From positions 1-9,141 of the forward strand of contig JAFGIA010000121.1 in the NCBI GenBank assembly GCA_016929795.1: DNA of 9,141 nt. The letters are read 5' to 3'. The translations under genes were made by a program, and so were the position numbers. The stretch comes from Anaerolineae bacterium (GTDB taxonomy: Bacteria > Chloroflexota > Anaerolineae > JAAYZQ01). Position 1 is the first letter of the stretch. Each line of letters starts with the position of its first letter. This document shows positions 1 through 6,345 of the stretch, in pieces. The notes beneath the pieces were generated by a model. It made no database searches. It was given only the letters and a program-made list of their open reading frames with translations, and had not been told where the DNA came from.

Positions 1-1
1 C

Positions 2-523
2 AAGCTGAGTGGCGGCGTGGCGATCATCCGCGTGGGCGCCGGCACCGAGGTGGAGCTGAAGGAAAAGAAGCACCGCGTGGAAGACGCGCTGAGCGCGACG
101 CGCGCGGCGGTGGAAGAGGGCATCGTGCCCGGCGGCGGCGTGGCGCTGATCAATGCCATCCCGGCCCTGGCCGATATCCAGATGCAGTTCCCCGACGAGC
201 AGACGGGCGTGGTCATTGTCCGGCGGGCGCTGGAGGAGCCGATGCGCCAGTTGGCGGTCAACGCGGGCAAGGACGGGGCCGTGATCGTGGAGAACGTACA
301 GCGGCAGCAGCGCGAGCAGGACAACAAGAAGGTGGGCTACGACGTGCTGCGCAACGAGTACGTGGACATGCTGGAGCGCGGGATCATCGACCCGGTGAAG
401 GTGACACGCAGCGCGGTCGAGAACGCGGCCAGCATCGGGGCCATGATCCTGACCACCGAGGCACTCATCAGCGACATCCCAGAGCCCGAAAAGCCGGCGG
501 CGCCGCCGATGCCCGAGTACTAA
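2..523 (+). CDS. groEL: Chaperonin GroEL (Hsp60), C-terminal part, 5' end outside the window
   Basis: The large subunit of the GroEL/GroES chaperonin folds proteins inside an ATP-driven double ring in the cytoplasm. The visible 173 residues begin with [19 protein letters not shown] and continue with the family signature [15 protein letters not shown] and the glycine turn PGGGVAL. They include the Asp of VED (codon 83-85), which matches the ATP-hydrolysis aspartate of the family. [19 protein letters not shown] near the end is the conserved equatorial-domain segment that closes over the nucleotide. Roughly two thirds of a typical 540-residue chaperonin lies upstream of the window. The tail is [13 protein letters not shown] and lacks the usual Gly-Gly-Met repeats. 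The gene is intact to its TAA and is followed by a terminator. Whether it is the only groEL or one of several paralogues cannot be seen. Confidence 0.97.
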   Translation, partial: KLSGGVAIIRVGAGTEVELKEKKHRVEDALSATRAAVEEGIVPGGGVALINAIPALADIQMQFPDEQTGVVIVRRALEEPMRQLAVNAGKDGAVIVENVQRQQREQDNKKVGYDVLRNEYVDMLERGIIDPVKVTRSAVENAASIGAMILTTEALISDIPEPEKPAAPPMPEY

Positions 524-534
524 ACTGGGGCCGA

Positions 535-601
535 AATGAAACCTACACGTTGGTGCGTTGCACCTGCCGTTGGGTGCAACGCACCTGGTGCCGGTTTCAT
601 T
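535..601. repeat. Two-tier palindromic repeat downstream of groEL
   Basis: An outer 9-bp arm AATGAAACC (535-543) pairs perfectly with GGTTTCATT (593-601). Inside it a 13-bp arm GGTGCGTTGCACC (552-564) pairs perfectly with GGTGCAACGCACC (573-585) around an 8-nt loop. The arms are separated by unpaired stretches of 8 and 7 nt. There is no T-tract directly after it, so it is not the terminator itself, which follows at 621-652. The nested perfect arms suggest a dispersed REP-like or MITE-like palindrome; no target duplication is visible at its edges. It could instead protect the groEL mRNA 3' end. Confidence 0.7.
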
Positions 602-620
602 GGTGCTTGTTACCACAACA

Positions 621-652
621 CAGCCCCTCCTGCGGGAGGGGTTGTTTGTTTT
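621..652 (+). terminator. Rho-independent terminator of groEL
   Basis: CAGCCCCTCC (621-630) pairs with GGAGGGGTTG (635-644) through ten pairs, one of them G-U, around a TGCG tetraloop. It is followed at once by the T-rich tract TTTGTTTT (645-652). The position, about 100 nt after the groEL stop and before the next promoter, fits termination of the chaperonin transcript. Confidence 0.9.
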
Positions 653-690
653 GCTGCCCACATCCTTTGCTCAGCGCTATCGTCGCAGGC

Positions 691-719
691 TTGTCGTTTT
701 CAACCAAGTGAGGTATAAT
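691..719 (+). promoter_or_regulatory. Sigma70-type promoter of the GNAT-like gene
   Basis: A TTGTCG -35 hexamer (691-696) lies 17 bp before a consensus TATAAT -10 hexamer (714-719). Transcription would start near 726, giving a leader of about 36 nt that contains AGGAGG (750-755) six bases before the ATG at 762. It sits between the groEL terminator and the gene, as expected for an independent transcription unit. Confidence 0.8.
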
Positions 720-761
720 AAGCCGGCCCACACAGGGCCATCGACGACGAGGAGGCGACAA

Positions 762-1916
762 ATGACCAATGGCGGCATTCAAATCACGCCAGTGACTACC
801 GAGACGCAGCGCCAGACCTTTGCCCGGTTCCCGTGGCGGCTCTACCGCAACGATCCAAACTGGGTGCCCCCCCTGTTCGGCGACCGGGTCAAAATGTTGA
901 CCCCCGGCCGCCACCCCTTCCACGAGCATGCGGACGTCCAGCTCTTCCTGGCGGAACGCGCAGGCGAGGTCGTGGGGACGATCAGTGCGCACATCAACCA
1001 CCGCCACAACGAGGTCCATGGCGACAGGGTTGGCTTTTTCGGCTTTTTCGAGACGGTGAACGATCCCCGCGTGGCGGGCGTGCTGCTAGACACAGCCGCC
1101 GAGTGGCTGCGTGAGCGGGGGATGGAGGCGATCCGCGGCCCTGAGAACTTTTCACAGAATGAAGAGGTCGGCCTGCTCGTCGACGGCTACGACGCGCCGC
1201 CCGTCATCATGATGACCTACAACCCGCCCTACTATCAAGACCTGATTGAAGGCGCGGGTTTCGAAAAAGCCCAGGACCTGTGGGCCTGGATCCTGCGCAC
1301 AGACATTTTCGACAAGGACGTCAAGCGGCTGCCGCAAAAGTTTCTCCACGTGGCCGACCAGGCGCGCCAGCGATCGAACCTGGTGGTGCGCAACATCGAC
1401 ATGAAACATTGGGACCGCGAGGTGCAGATCGCCAAAGAGGTGTACAACAAGGCATGGGAAGTCAACTGGGGCTTTGTGGCCATGACCGACCACGAAATCG
1501 AGCACCTGGGCGACGAGCTCAAGTTCATCGTCGATCCCGACATCGTCTACATCGCCGAGGTCGACGGCAAGCCAGTCGGGATTTGCCTGGGCATCCCCGA
1601 TGTGAACCAGGCGATGCGCCGCGCGCGGCCGCAGCCCAACTCGTGGAGCCTGCCGGTGACACTGGTGCGCTTCTTGCTCAACCGGCGCCAGATCGACACC
1701 TTCCGCCTCATGATCATGGGCGTGATCCCCGAGTACAGAGCACTGGGCATCGATGCCCTCTTCTATGTCGAGACGGCGCGGTCGGCGTTCCAGAAGGGCT
1801 ACGAGTGGTGCGAGATGTCGTGGATCCTCGAGTCGAACGACATGATGAATCGCATCATCGAGCGCCTGGGCGGAACGATCTACAAAACCTATCGAGTCTA
1901 TGAAAAACCACTCTAG
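762..1916 (+). CDS. GNAT-fold N-acetyltransferase-like protein, 384 aa
   Basis: This is a cytoplasmic protein with no signal peptide or membrane segment. The ATG at 762 is chosen because a strong Shine-Dalgarno AGGAGG lies 6 nt upstream and a promoter precedes it; the reading frame is open further upstream, but that part runs through the terminator. The N-terminal half has FPWRLYRNDPNWVPPL, a motif I associate with a widespread uncharacterised bacterial family, and a helix after the core sheet (GVLLDTAAEWLRERGMEAIRGP). The C-terminal half looks like a second GNAT domain: a strand VYIAEVDGKPVGICLGIP, then MGVIPEYRALGIDALFYVETARSA (residues about 320-343), which resembles the acyl-CoA-binding strand-turn-helix, and a closing LESNDMMNRIIERLGGTIYKTYRVYEK, where family members carry the usual late Asn and Gly. 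The acceptor substrate cannot be told. A FemAB-like aminoacyl transferase relationship is an alternative. The gene stands alone between two intergenic palindromes. Confidence 0.85.
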   Translation: MTNGGIQITPVTTETQRQTFARFPWRLYRNDPNWVPPLFGDRVKMLTPGRHPFHEHADVQLFLAERAGEVVGTISAHINHRHNEVHGDRVGFFGFFETVNDPRVAGVLLDTAAEWLRERGMEAIRGPENFSQNEEVGLLVDGYDAPPVIMMTYNPPYYQDLIEGAGFEKAQDLWAWILRTDIFDKDVKRLPQKFLHVADQARQRSNLVVRNIDMKHWDREVQIAKEVYNKAWEVNWGFVAMTDHEIEHLGDELKFIVDPDIVYIAEVDGKPVGICLGIPDVNQAMRRARPQPNSWSLPVTLVRFLLNRRQIDTFRLMIMGVIPEYRALGIDALFYVETARSAFQKGYEWCEMSWILESNDMMNRIIERLGGTIYKTYRVYEKPL

Positions 1917-1944
1917 CCCCAATACCTTTCGAATAAGGCAAGTG

Positions 1945-1997
1945 GTGTAAATTGTAGGGGCGCACGGCTGTGCGCCCTGCCGATGGCGAATTTACAC
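1945..1997. repeat. 53-bp palindromic intergenic repeat with 9-bp terminal arms
   Basis: GTGTAAATT (1945-1953) is the exact reverse complement of AATTTACAC (1989-1997). Inside lies a perfect 8-bp stem GGGCGCAC (1958-1965) and GTGCGCCC (1970-1977) around the loop GGCT. The inner GC-rich core closely resembles a class of dispersed palindromes I associate with Chloroflexota and similar genomes; that is memory, not a search. No direct duplication is evident at the ends. It could act as a weak 3' processing or termination structure for the gene ending at 1916, although no T-tract follows. The stretch 1998-2052 shows nothing further that I recognise. Confidence 0.65.
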
Positions 1998-2052
1998 ACG
2001 ATGTCACGGCCTTGGCCGCTTTCTTTCCGTACCTGTCTTGCCTTCGCCACTC

Positions 2053-2081
2053 TTGACACGCGCCATACGCCATTGTATAAT
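2053..2081 (+). promoter_or_regulatory. Consensus sigma70 promoter of the envelope gene cluster
   Basis: TTGACA (2053-2058) and TATAAT (2076-2081) are both perfect consensus hexamers with an ideal 17-bp spacer. The predicted start is near 2088, one base before the hairpin element at 2089-2169, so the transcript would begin with that hairpin. The last T of the -10 is also the first base of the element's left flanking duplication. Without the insertion the leader to the ATG at 2206 would be about 30 nt; with it the leader is about 118 nt. Confidence 0.85.
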
Positions 2082-2088
2082 GGATCTG

Positions 2089-2169
2089 GTATCATCCCAA
2101 AAAGCCGGGAGTTGGGGCGTGTGCGGTGCCCGCACACACCCCAACTCCCCCCCTTTATTGAGATGATAC
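2089..2169 (+). mobile_element. MITE-like element, copy 1, with 8-bp target duplication
   Basis: This 81-bp element has terminal inverted repeats GTATCATCCCAAAAA and TTATTGAGATGATAC (13 of 15 match, outer 8 perfect). The centre is a palindrome: GGGAGTTGGGG (2107-2117) pairs with CCCCAACTCCC (2139-2149), then after one C/A mismatch GTGTGCGG (2119-2126) pairs with CCGCACAC (2130-2137) around a TGC loop. It is bounded by a perfect 8-bp direct repeat TGGATCTG at 2081-2088 and 2170-2177, the mark of a transposition event. It has no coding capacity, so it would need a transposase supplied elsewhere. A related copy in the same orientation lies at 6222-6303. Orientation is assigned arbitrarily. Its position at the transcription start suggests an effect on the downstream operon as an attenuator or mRNA cap hairpin. 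Confidence 0.85.
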
Positions 2170-2205
2170 TGGATCTGCATCTGACAACCGTGGTGAGGCG
2201 TCGTG

Positions 2206-3264
2206 ATGGGCAGAAGCAGCCGATGGTCGTTTGGGTTGCTGGCAGCTCTCCTCTTCTCCACTGCCTGCCAATCGACGCCGCCAGAAGATGCCGTCGCCAC
2301 TGACATGGCAGCGGCCATCTATGCCGGAGAAACAACCCAGGCCGAAAAACCAACCGCTACTCCCTCCCTGGCCATCACAGCCACTCCAACCGTGACACAC
2401 ACCCCCTCCCATACGCCGACACGTCCCCCCACATCCACGTCCACGCCAACCCACACCGCGACATACCCGCCCACATCTACTCCTATGCCCACCGCGACGG
2501 CCAGTGCCACCCCCACCCCAAGCCCTCCCCCCACTGCAACCCCCGCGCCCACGCGCACCGCCACTCCCTCACCCGCAAAAACACCCACCGCTCCACCCGC
2601 ACCACGTACCTGCTCGCCCTTTCCTGTACTGGTGCAGGTGAGCAATGAAACCGGGGCGACCCTGACGGTCAAGCTGCAAGGCCCCGAAGACATCATGCTC
2701 ACCGTCCCGCCAGGCGAAAAAGAGAACTACTGCCTCGTCGCTGGCGCCTACAGCTACACAGGCAGTGCACCTTCCTACGTGCAAAAGACAGGCAGCACCA
2801 CCTGGCCCTACGAGCCGGACGACTGCAACTGCTGGTGGTGGTTTCCCGACACAGAAGAAGAAAGCTACAGGCCCTGCCAATGCCCCATCGATCCGGGCCG
2901 CTACCACCGCCCCCCCCTGGCAGCCGGCGCCCAGCCCTGGACAGTGGAAAAGGCGAGCGCCCACTGCCCCCACGCCAACGCCTGCATCGTCTACCCGGAG
3001 CCCGGCGCGACGATCAGCGGCCGCGTCTATATCATGGGCAGCGCCACGCTCGAAAACTTTCAGCGGTACAAAATAGAGTGGTGGGGCCAGGGCGGCAGTG
3101 GATGGGCCTTCTTGCTGGAAAAGACCGAGCCAGTGGTGAATGGTGAGCTGATGATGCTCAACACCAGCACCGTCCCTTCGGGGCGCTATGGCCTGCGCTT
3201 GACCGTCATCGACAGGAATGGCAACTACCTCGAGCCGTGTGAGATCTGGTGGAAGGTACGGTAA
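2206..3264 (+). CDS. Predicted lipoprotein with Thr/Pro linker and two beta-rich domains, 352 aa
   Basis: The ATG at 2206 is preferred over the GTG just before it because GGTGAGG ends 7 nt upstream of the ATG. Residues 1-21 form a short signal peptide with a hydrophobic core (FGLLAALLFSTAC) and a lipobox-like Cys21. The box is imperfect (Ser at -3), so the lipid anchor is probable rather than certain. Residues about 43-135 are a low-complexity Thr/Pro linker that would hold the rest away from the membrane. Next comes a Cys-rich beta domain (about 136-250) with VLVQVSNETGATLTVKLQGPE, a PPGEKENYCLVAGAYSY segment and an odd CNCWWWF cluster. The C-terminal region (about 260-352) has SGRVYIMGSATLENFQRYKIEWW...PSGRYGLRLTVID, an Ig-like fold I associate with Chloroflexota surface proteins. 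The exported location is well supported; its ligand is unknown. The next gene starts 5 nt after its TAA, so the two are almost certainly cotranscribed from the promoter at 2053-2081. Confidence 0.88.
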   Translation: MGRSSRWSFGLLAALLFSTACQSTPPEDAVATDMAAAIYAGETTQAEKPTATPSLAITATPTVTHTPSHTPTRPPTSTSTPTHTATYPPTSTPMPTATASATPTPSPPPTATPAPTRTATPSPAKTPTAPPAPRTCSPFPVLVQVSNETGATLTVKLQGPEDIMLTVPPGEKENYCLVAGAYSYTGSAPSYVQKTGSTTWPYEPDDCNCWWWFPDTEEESYRPCQCPIDPGRYHRPPLAAGAQPWTVEKASAHCPHANACIVYPEPGATISGRVYIMGSATLENFQRYKIEWWGQGGSGWAFLLEKTEPVVNGELMMLNTSTVPSGRYGLRLTVIDRNGNYLEPCEIWWKVR

Positions 3265-3269
3265 GCCCC

Positions 3270-6221
3270 ATGAGTGGAACAGCCCAATGCGACATCTGCG
3301 GCGTTGCCATCCTCCAGCCGGATGGCTACCTGCTCACCACAGCACAGGTGGCCGGGTCGCCCAGTTTCTGGCGGGACTATTACGAGCGGCACCGCGATCG
3401 GCTGGCAGCGGCCGGGATCTCTTCCTACCAAGATCTATGCCAATCTCCCATGCGCCACACAGTCGCCGCCCAGGTAGCCGGCGAGGCCACGACCTGGCTG
3501 GTGTGCAAGGCATGCATCCACCACTTTACCCTGGACCACGACCAGGCACGGGTCTATGCCCACCTCTGGTGGGAAAACGGCCAGGTATTCGCTCCTCCCG
3601 GCGCAGGCCCGGCACCGCTCTCCATGGTGAGAATGGAAGAAGAGACGCCGGCGCCCACCCCTGGCCTGCCCAAGATGCAAAGACTCGCCCCGGTCACACT
3701 CCCGGCCGTGCCCCTGGAGAGAGGAGAGACCGGGGCGCCAACCTCGCCCGGGACGCCGCTCCCGCCTCTGGCGGCCGGCCTGTTGAACCTGACCGGCCTG
3801 GGCCTGGGCTACCTCTACCTGCGGCGCTGGTGGCGCTGGTTGATCCACTTTCTGATATTCGCCGGCCTGTTGGCCGTGGCCTGGTGGCACAGTGGCCTGC
3901 TGCCGCCTGCGGCGTGGTGGACCCTTACCGGCTGTTGGCTCCTCTGGATGGCCGTCGACGGGTGGCGCCTGGCGCGCCGCGAGCAGCAGCCATTCGCCCA
4001 CGCCCTCGCTTCTCCGAGCCGGCCCCCTCTGGCCGTTGCCGTGAGCGTCGCCCTGATCCTCCTCGTGGCCGAGGCGGCCGCCCTCACGACCTATGCCTTC
4101 TTTGGCCAACAGGAAAAGGCGGCCGGCCTGGCAGCGTACCAGGCCGCGGATTGCCGCACCGCACTGCAGCACCTGACCCGCACCATCAACCTCTACAAGC
4201 TGGCACCGACAGCCGACGTTGCGGCAGCCGAAGGCCGGCGCGTGGAATGCAGCCTGCTCGTCTTTGCCAACAATGTCCGGCAGCGCGGGGAATATGCCAT
4301 CGCCGTCACCGGCTACGAAGCGCACCTCGACCGCTACCCCCGGAGCAAGCTGGTCGCCGCCGCTCGGGAAGCGGCTGCCACCACCTACGTCGAGTGGGCC
4401 AATGCCCTGAGGGATGCGGGCGACTACCAGGCGGCGATGGGCAAATACCGGATCGCGTCGATCGATTATGGCGACACGCCGGCAGGGAAGCAGGCCGAGG
4501 CACAGGCTGCCGAGACGTATACCCGATGGGCAGCGCACCTGCGCCAGGAAGGCAAGTACCAGCAAGCCATCGAGCAGGCGCAGATCGTCGAGGCCGAGTT
4601 CTCGGCGACAGAGGTGGGGCGAGAGGCGGCGTCGCTCGCTGCCGAGGTGTATGGCCAGTGGGCCACAGAGTTGCGTGACCGGGGCGAGTACGAGGCGGCG
4701 ATTCAAAAGTACGACATCATCCTCGCCGACTATGCGCACACACCGGCAGGACAGCAAGCGCCAGATCAGAACGCTGCTACCTATGACCTGTGGGCCAGGC
4801 AACTCCATCAAGCCGGCGACTACCAGGGCGCCTTGGACAAATACCGGGTGATCGAAGTGGAATATCGCGACACCCCCGCCGGCGCCGCAGCACCGGATAG
4901 AGCAGCCGAAACCCTGGCAGCGTGGGCCACTCACCTGTCGGCGGCCGGCGAATACCAGGCAGCCATCGACAAATACCACGACATTCTCGCCGGCTACGCC
5001 GAGACGGCAGCCGGAAAAGAAGCGGCCACAGCGGCAGCCGCGCTCTATTGCACATGGGCGGCCAGCCTGCACGCGGCCGGCGACTATCAGGCCACCCTCG
5101 AAAAATACCAGGCGGCTCACGACGAATTTCCCGACACACCCCCAGGGCGCGAGGCGCGGGCGCTCGCCGCCGAGACGCTCCACGAGTGGGCGCAGACCTT
5201 GCGGGCGGCAGGAGAATATGCGCCAGCGCTCGATCGATACGAGGAGCTCCACACCCACTATCTCGATCTTCCAGTCGCAGAAGGCGCCCTCCACCTGGCC
5301 GCCGAGACACTGGCCGAGTGGGCCGGCACATTGCGCTCGGCGGGCAAGTACGAGCAGGCCAGTGAAAAGTACCGGGTGCTCCTTGACGAATACCCGGACA
5401 CCACAGCCGGGGCGCAAGCAGCCGGCCTGGCTGCCGATAGCTATGTCGCGTGGGCCGGCGAGCTGCTGGCCTCGAACAACCGCCAGCGGGCGCTCGAACT
5501 CTATCAGATCATCCTCACCCACTTCCCCGACACGCCCGCGGCCGATCAAGCCCGCGCCCAGGCCACCAGCCTCTACGAGGAGGCTGAGGCAGCGATCTCG
5601 GCTGGCCAGGAGTGCGACGCCCTGCCTCTGCTCCGCGACCTGGCGGCAGCCGGCACGCTGTACGCTGCCGAAGCGAAAGAAGCACTGCCTGGCGCCCTGT
5701 ATCGCTGTGGGCTGACCAAACATCAGGCTGGCAGCCTGGAGCAGGCCGCCAGCCTGTACACCGAAGTGATCGAGGACTATGCCACCACCGCCCAGGCCGA
5801 GCGCGCCCAGGCCGCCCAGCAAGCACTCGACATCGACAAACGGGTACAGGCGGCTCTTGACGGCCCTTTTGAGGAACGCGAGCCACTCGCTGCCACGGGC
5901 AGCGCTCCGAGCGGGACGGCCGTCGTCGTCATTGCCAACGACTCCCAGGCGGCAATCGACGTGCTCTTTGGTGCCCAGGGACCCAACTCCCGGGCGACGA
6001 CGATCGAAGCCTGCCCAACCTGCACCAGCTACCAAACCACCCCCCTGAACCCTCGCTCTGAAGCTCCGGAAAAATCTGTGAAACTGGCCCCGGGTGTGTA
6101 CACAGTCGTCGTGATCCGCGACGACGAAGAACCCCTGGTGATCCGAGCGTGGAAACTGCAGAGTGGCAAAGAGTACGCCGTCTTTTTCTATAGGGTTTCA
6201 ACCTTCTTATGGCGACCTTGA
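3270..6221 (+). CDS. Multi-spanning membrane protein with Cys-pair N-terminus and ten 44-aa TPR-like repeats, 983 aa
   Basis: The ATG at 3270 is 5 nt after the previous stop; an in-frame GTG at 3249 inside the upstream gene is the alternative. No strong Shine-Dalgarno is optimally placed (GGAAGG lies 13 nt away), so translational coupling is likely. Residues 7-10 (CDIC) and 79-82 (CKAC) could form a zinc ribbon. Residues about 170-276 hold four hydrophobic segments, the first three resembling a small TM2-like bundle (LLNLTGLGLGYLYLRRWWRWLIHFL). From residue 332 to 771 ten repeats of exactly 44 residues follow, of the form WAxxLRxAGxYxxAIxKYxxIxxxYxDTPAG, a TPR-type helical solenoid. Another degenerate TPR stretch (about 772-865) leads to a beta-rich C-terminal domain (about 885-983). 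The solenoid suggests a protein-binding scaffold, presumably outside the membrane given the adjoining lipoproteins, with the Cys pairs inside; the topology is inferred. The element at 6222 abuts its TGA. Confidence 0.88.
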   Translation: MSGTAQCDICGVAILQPDGYLLTTAQVAGSPSFWRDYYERHRDRLAAAGISSYQDLCQSPMRHTVAAQVAGEATTWLVCKACIHHFTLDHDQARVYAHLWWENGQVFAPPGAGPAPLSMVRMEEETPAPTPGLPKMQRLAPVTLPAVPLERGETGAPTSPGTPLPPLAAGLLNLTGLGLGYLYLRRWWRWLIHFLIFAGLLAVAWWHSGLLPPAAWWTLTGCWLLWMAVDGWRLARREQQPFAHALASPSRPPLAVAVSVALILLVAEAAALTTYAFFGQQEKAAGLAAYQAADCRTALQHLTRTINLYKLAPTADVAAAEGRRVECSLLVFANNVRQRGEYAIAVTGYEAHLDRYPRSKLVAAAREAAATTYVEWANALRDAGDYQAAMGKYRIASIDYGDTPAGKQAEAQAAETYTRWAAHLRQEGKYQQAIEQAQIVEAEFSATEVGREAASLAAEVYGQWATELRDRGEYEAAIQKYDIILADYAHTPAGQQAPDQNAATYDLWARQLHQAGDYQGALDKYRVIEVEYRDTPAGAAAPDRAAETLAAWATHLSAAGEYQAAIDKYHDILAGYAETAAGKEAATAAAALYCTWAASLHAAGDYQATLEKYQAAHDEFPDTPPGREARALAAETLHEWAQTLRAAGEYAPALDRYEELHTHYLDLPVAEGALHLAAETLAEWAGTLRSAGKYEQASEKYRVLLDEYPDTTAGAQAAGLAADSYVAWAGELLASNNRQRALELYQIILTHFPDTPAADQARAQATSLYEEAEAAISAGQECDALPLLRDLAAAGTLYAAEAKEALPGALYRCGLTKHQAGSLEQAASLYTEVIEDYATTAQAERAQAAQQALDIDKRVQAALDGPFEEREPLAATGSAPSGTAVVVIANDSQAAIDVLFGAQGPNSRATTIEACPTCTSYQTTPLNPRSEAPEKSVKLAPGVYTVVVIRDDEEPLVIRAWKLQSGKEYAVFFYRVSTFLWRP
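4263..5582 (+). repeat. Ten tandem 132-bp in-frame repeats encoding the TPR-like array
   Basis: The repeats run in strict 132-bp steps with no indel: the aromatic first codon of each unit falls at 4263 (Phe), then 4395, 4527 and so on to 5451 (all Trp). Each unit encodes 44 residues with the pattern W-A-x-x-L, G-[DE/K]-Y-x-x-A and [YF]-x-[DE]-T-[PA]-x-G. The units differ substantially from each other at DNA level, so this is an old, functionally maintained array and not a recent slippage expansion. Unit 1 and unit 10 are the most divergent and probably cap the solenoid. Confidence 0.9.
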
Positions 6222-6303
6222 GTATCTGCTCAATAATCGGGGGTTGGGGTGTGTGCGATGCCCGCACACACCCCAACTTTCCCCCTCTTTATTGAGATGA
6301 TAC
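6222..6303 (+). mobile_element. MITE-like element, copy 2, with imperfect 8-bp target duplication
   Basis: This 82-bp relative of the 2089-2169 element is in the same orientation. Its terminal arms are GTATCTGCTCAATAA (6222-6236) and TTATTGAGATGATAC (6289-6303), 13 of 15 complementary. The core has a 15-bp perfect stem, GTTGGGGTGTGTGCG (6243-6257) with CGCACACACCCCAAC (6263-6277), extended by three G-T pairs and one G-C pair. The flanks GACCTTGA (6214-6221) and AACCTTGA (6304-6311) match at 7 of 8 positions and read as a decayed target duplication. It starts on the base after the upstream TGA. Removing the element and one duplication leaves the flanking genes only about 34 nt apart, so it appears to have split an operon. 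No separate promoter is visible between here and the gene at 6346. Confidence 0.82.
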
Positions 6304-6345
6304 AACCTTGATACAAAGGCTGGCGAGGTGAGAGGACGTAGGGCT

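Noticed and set aside
1152..1922. A 256-codon minus-strand frame opposite the GNAT-like gene
   Set aside because: No ribosome-binding site or recognisable fold; it mirrors codon structure of the plus-strand gene, which has promoter, Shine-Dalgarno and family motifs.
2107..2160. The hairpin of copy 1 as an ordinary rho-independent terminator or riboswitch
   Set aside because: It is followed by seven C and only TTTATT, not a U-tract, and the inverted termini plus flanking duplication are better explained by a transposable element. Attenuation remains possible as a side effect.
2340..2600. C-rich repetitive DNA as a CRISPR-like or satellite array (also 6490-6760)
   Set aside because: The repetition is irregular and follows the codons of the Thr/Pro linkers (ACC/ACG/CCC), with no constant repeat-spacer structure.
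3435..6035. A long open frame on the minus strand opposite the TPR gene (866 codons)
   Set aside because: It is a shadow of the high-GC coding strand: the plus-strand frame has a perfect 44-residue repeat, membrane segments and operon spacing, whereas the minus frame shows no coherent domain and no ribosome-binding site.
2089..6303. The two 81/82-bp elements as ends of a composite transposon carrying the envelope genes
   Set aside because: Each copy has its own, different 8-bp flanking duplication (TGGATCTG and ACCTTGA type), which indicates two independent insertions rather than one moving unit.
2089..6303. Compensatory changes between the two stems as proof of selection on an RNA structure
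   Set aside because: Copy 1 has a C/A mismatch where copy 2 has T/A, while copy 2 has G-T pairs where copy 1 has standard or mixed pairs. With only two copies neither strand is consistently favoured, so this is not evidence for RNA function.
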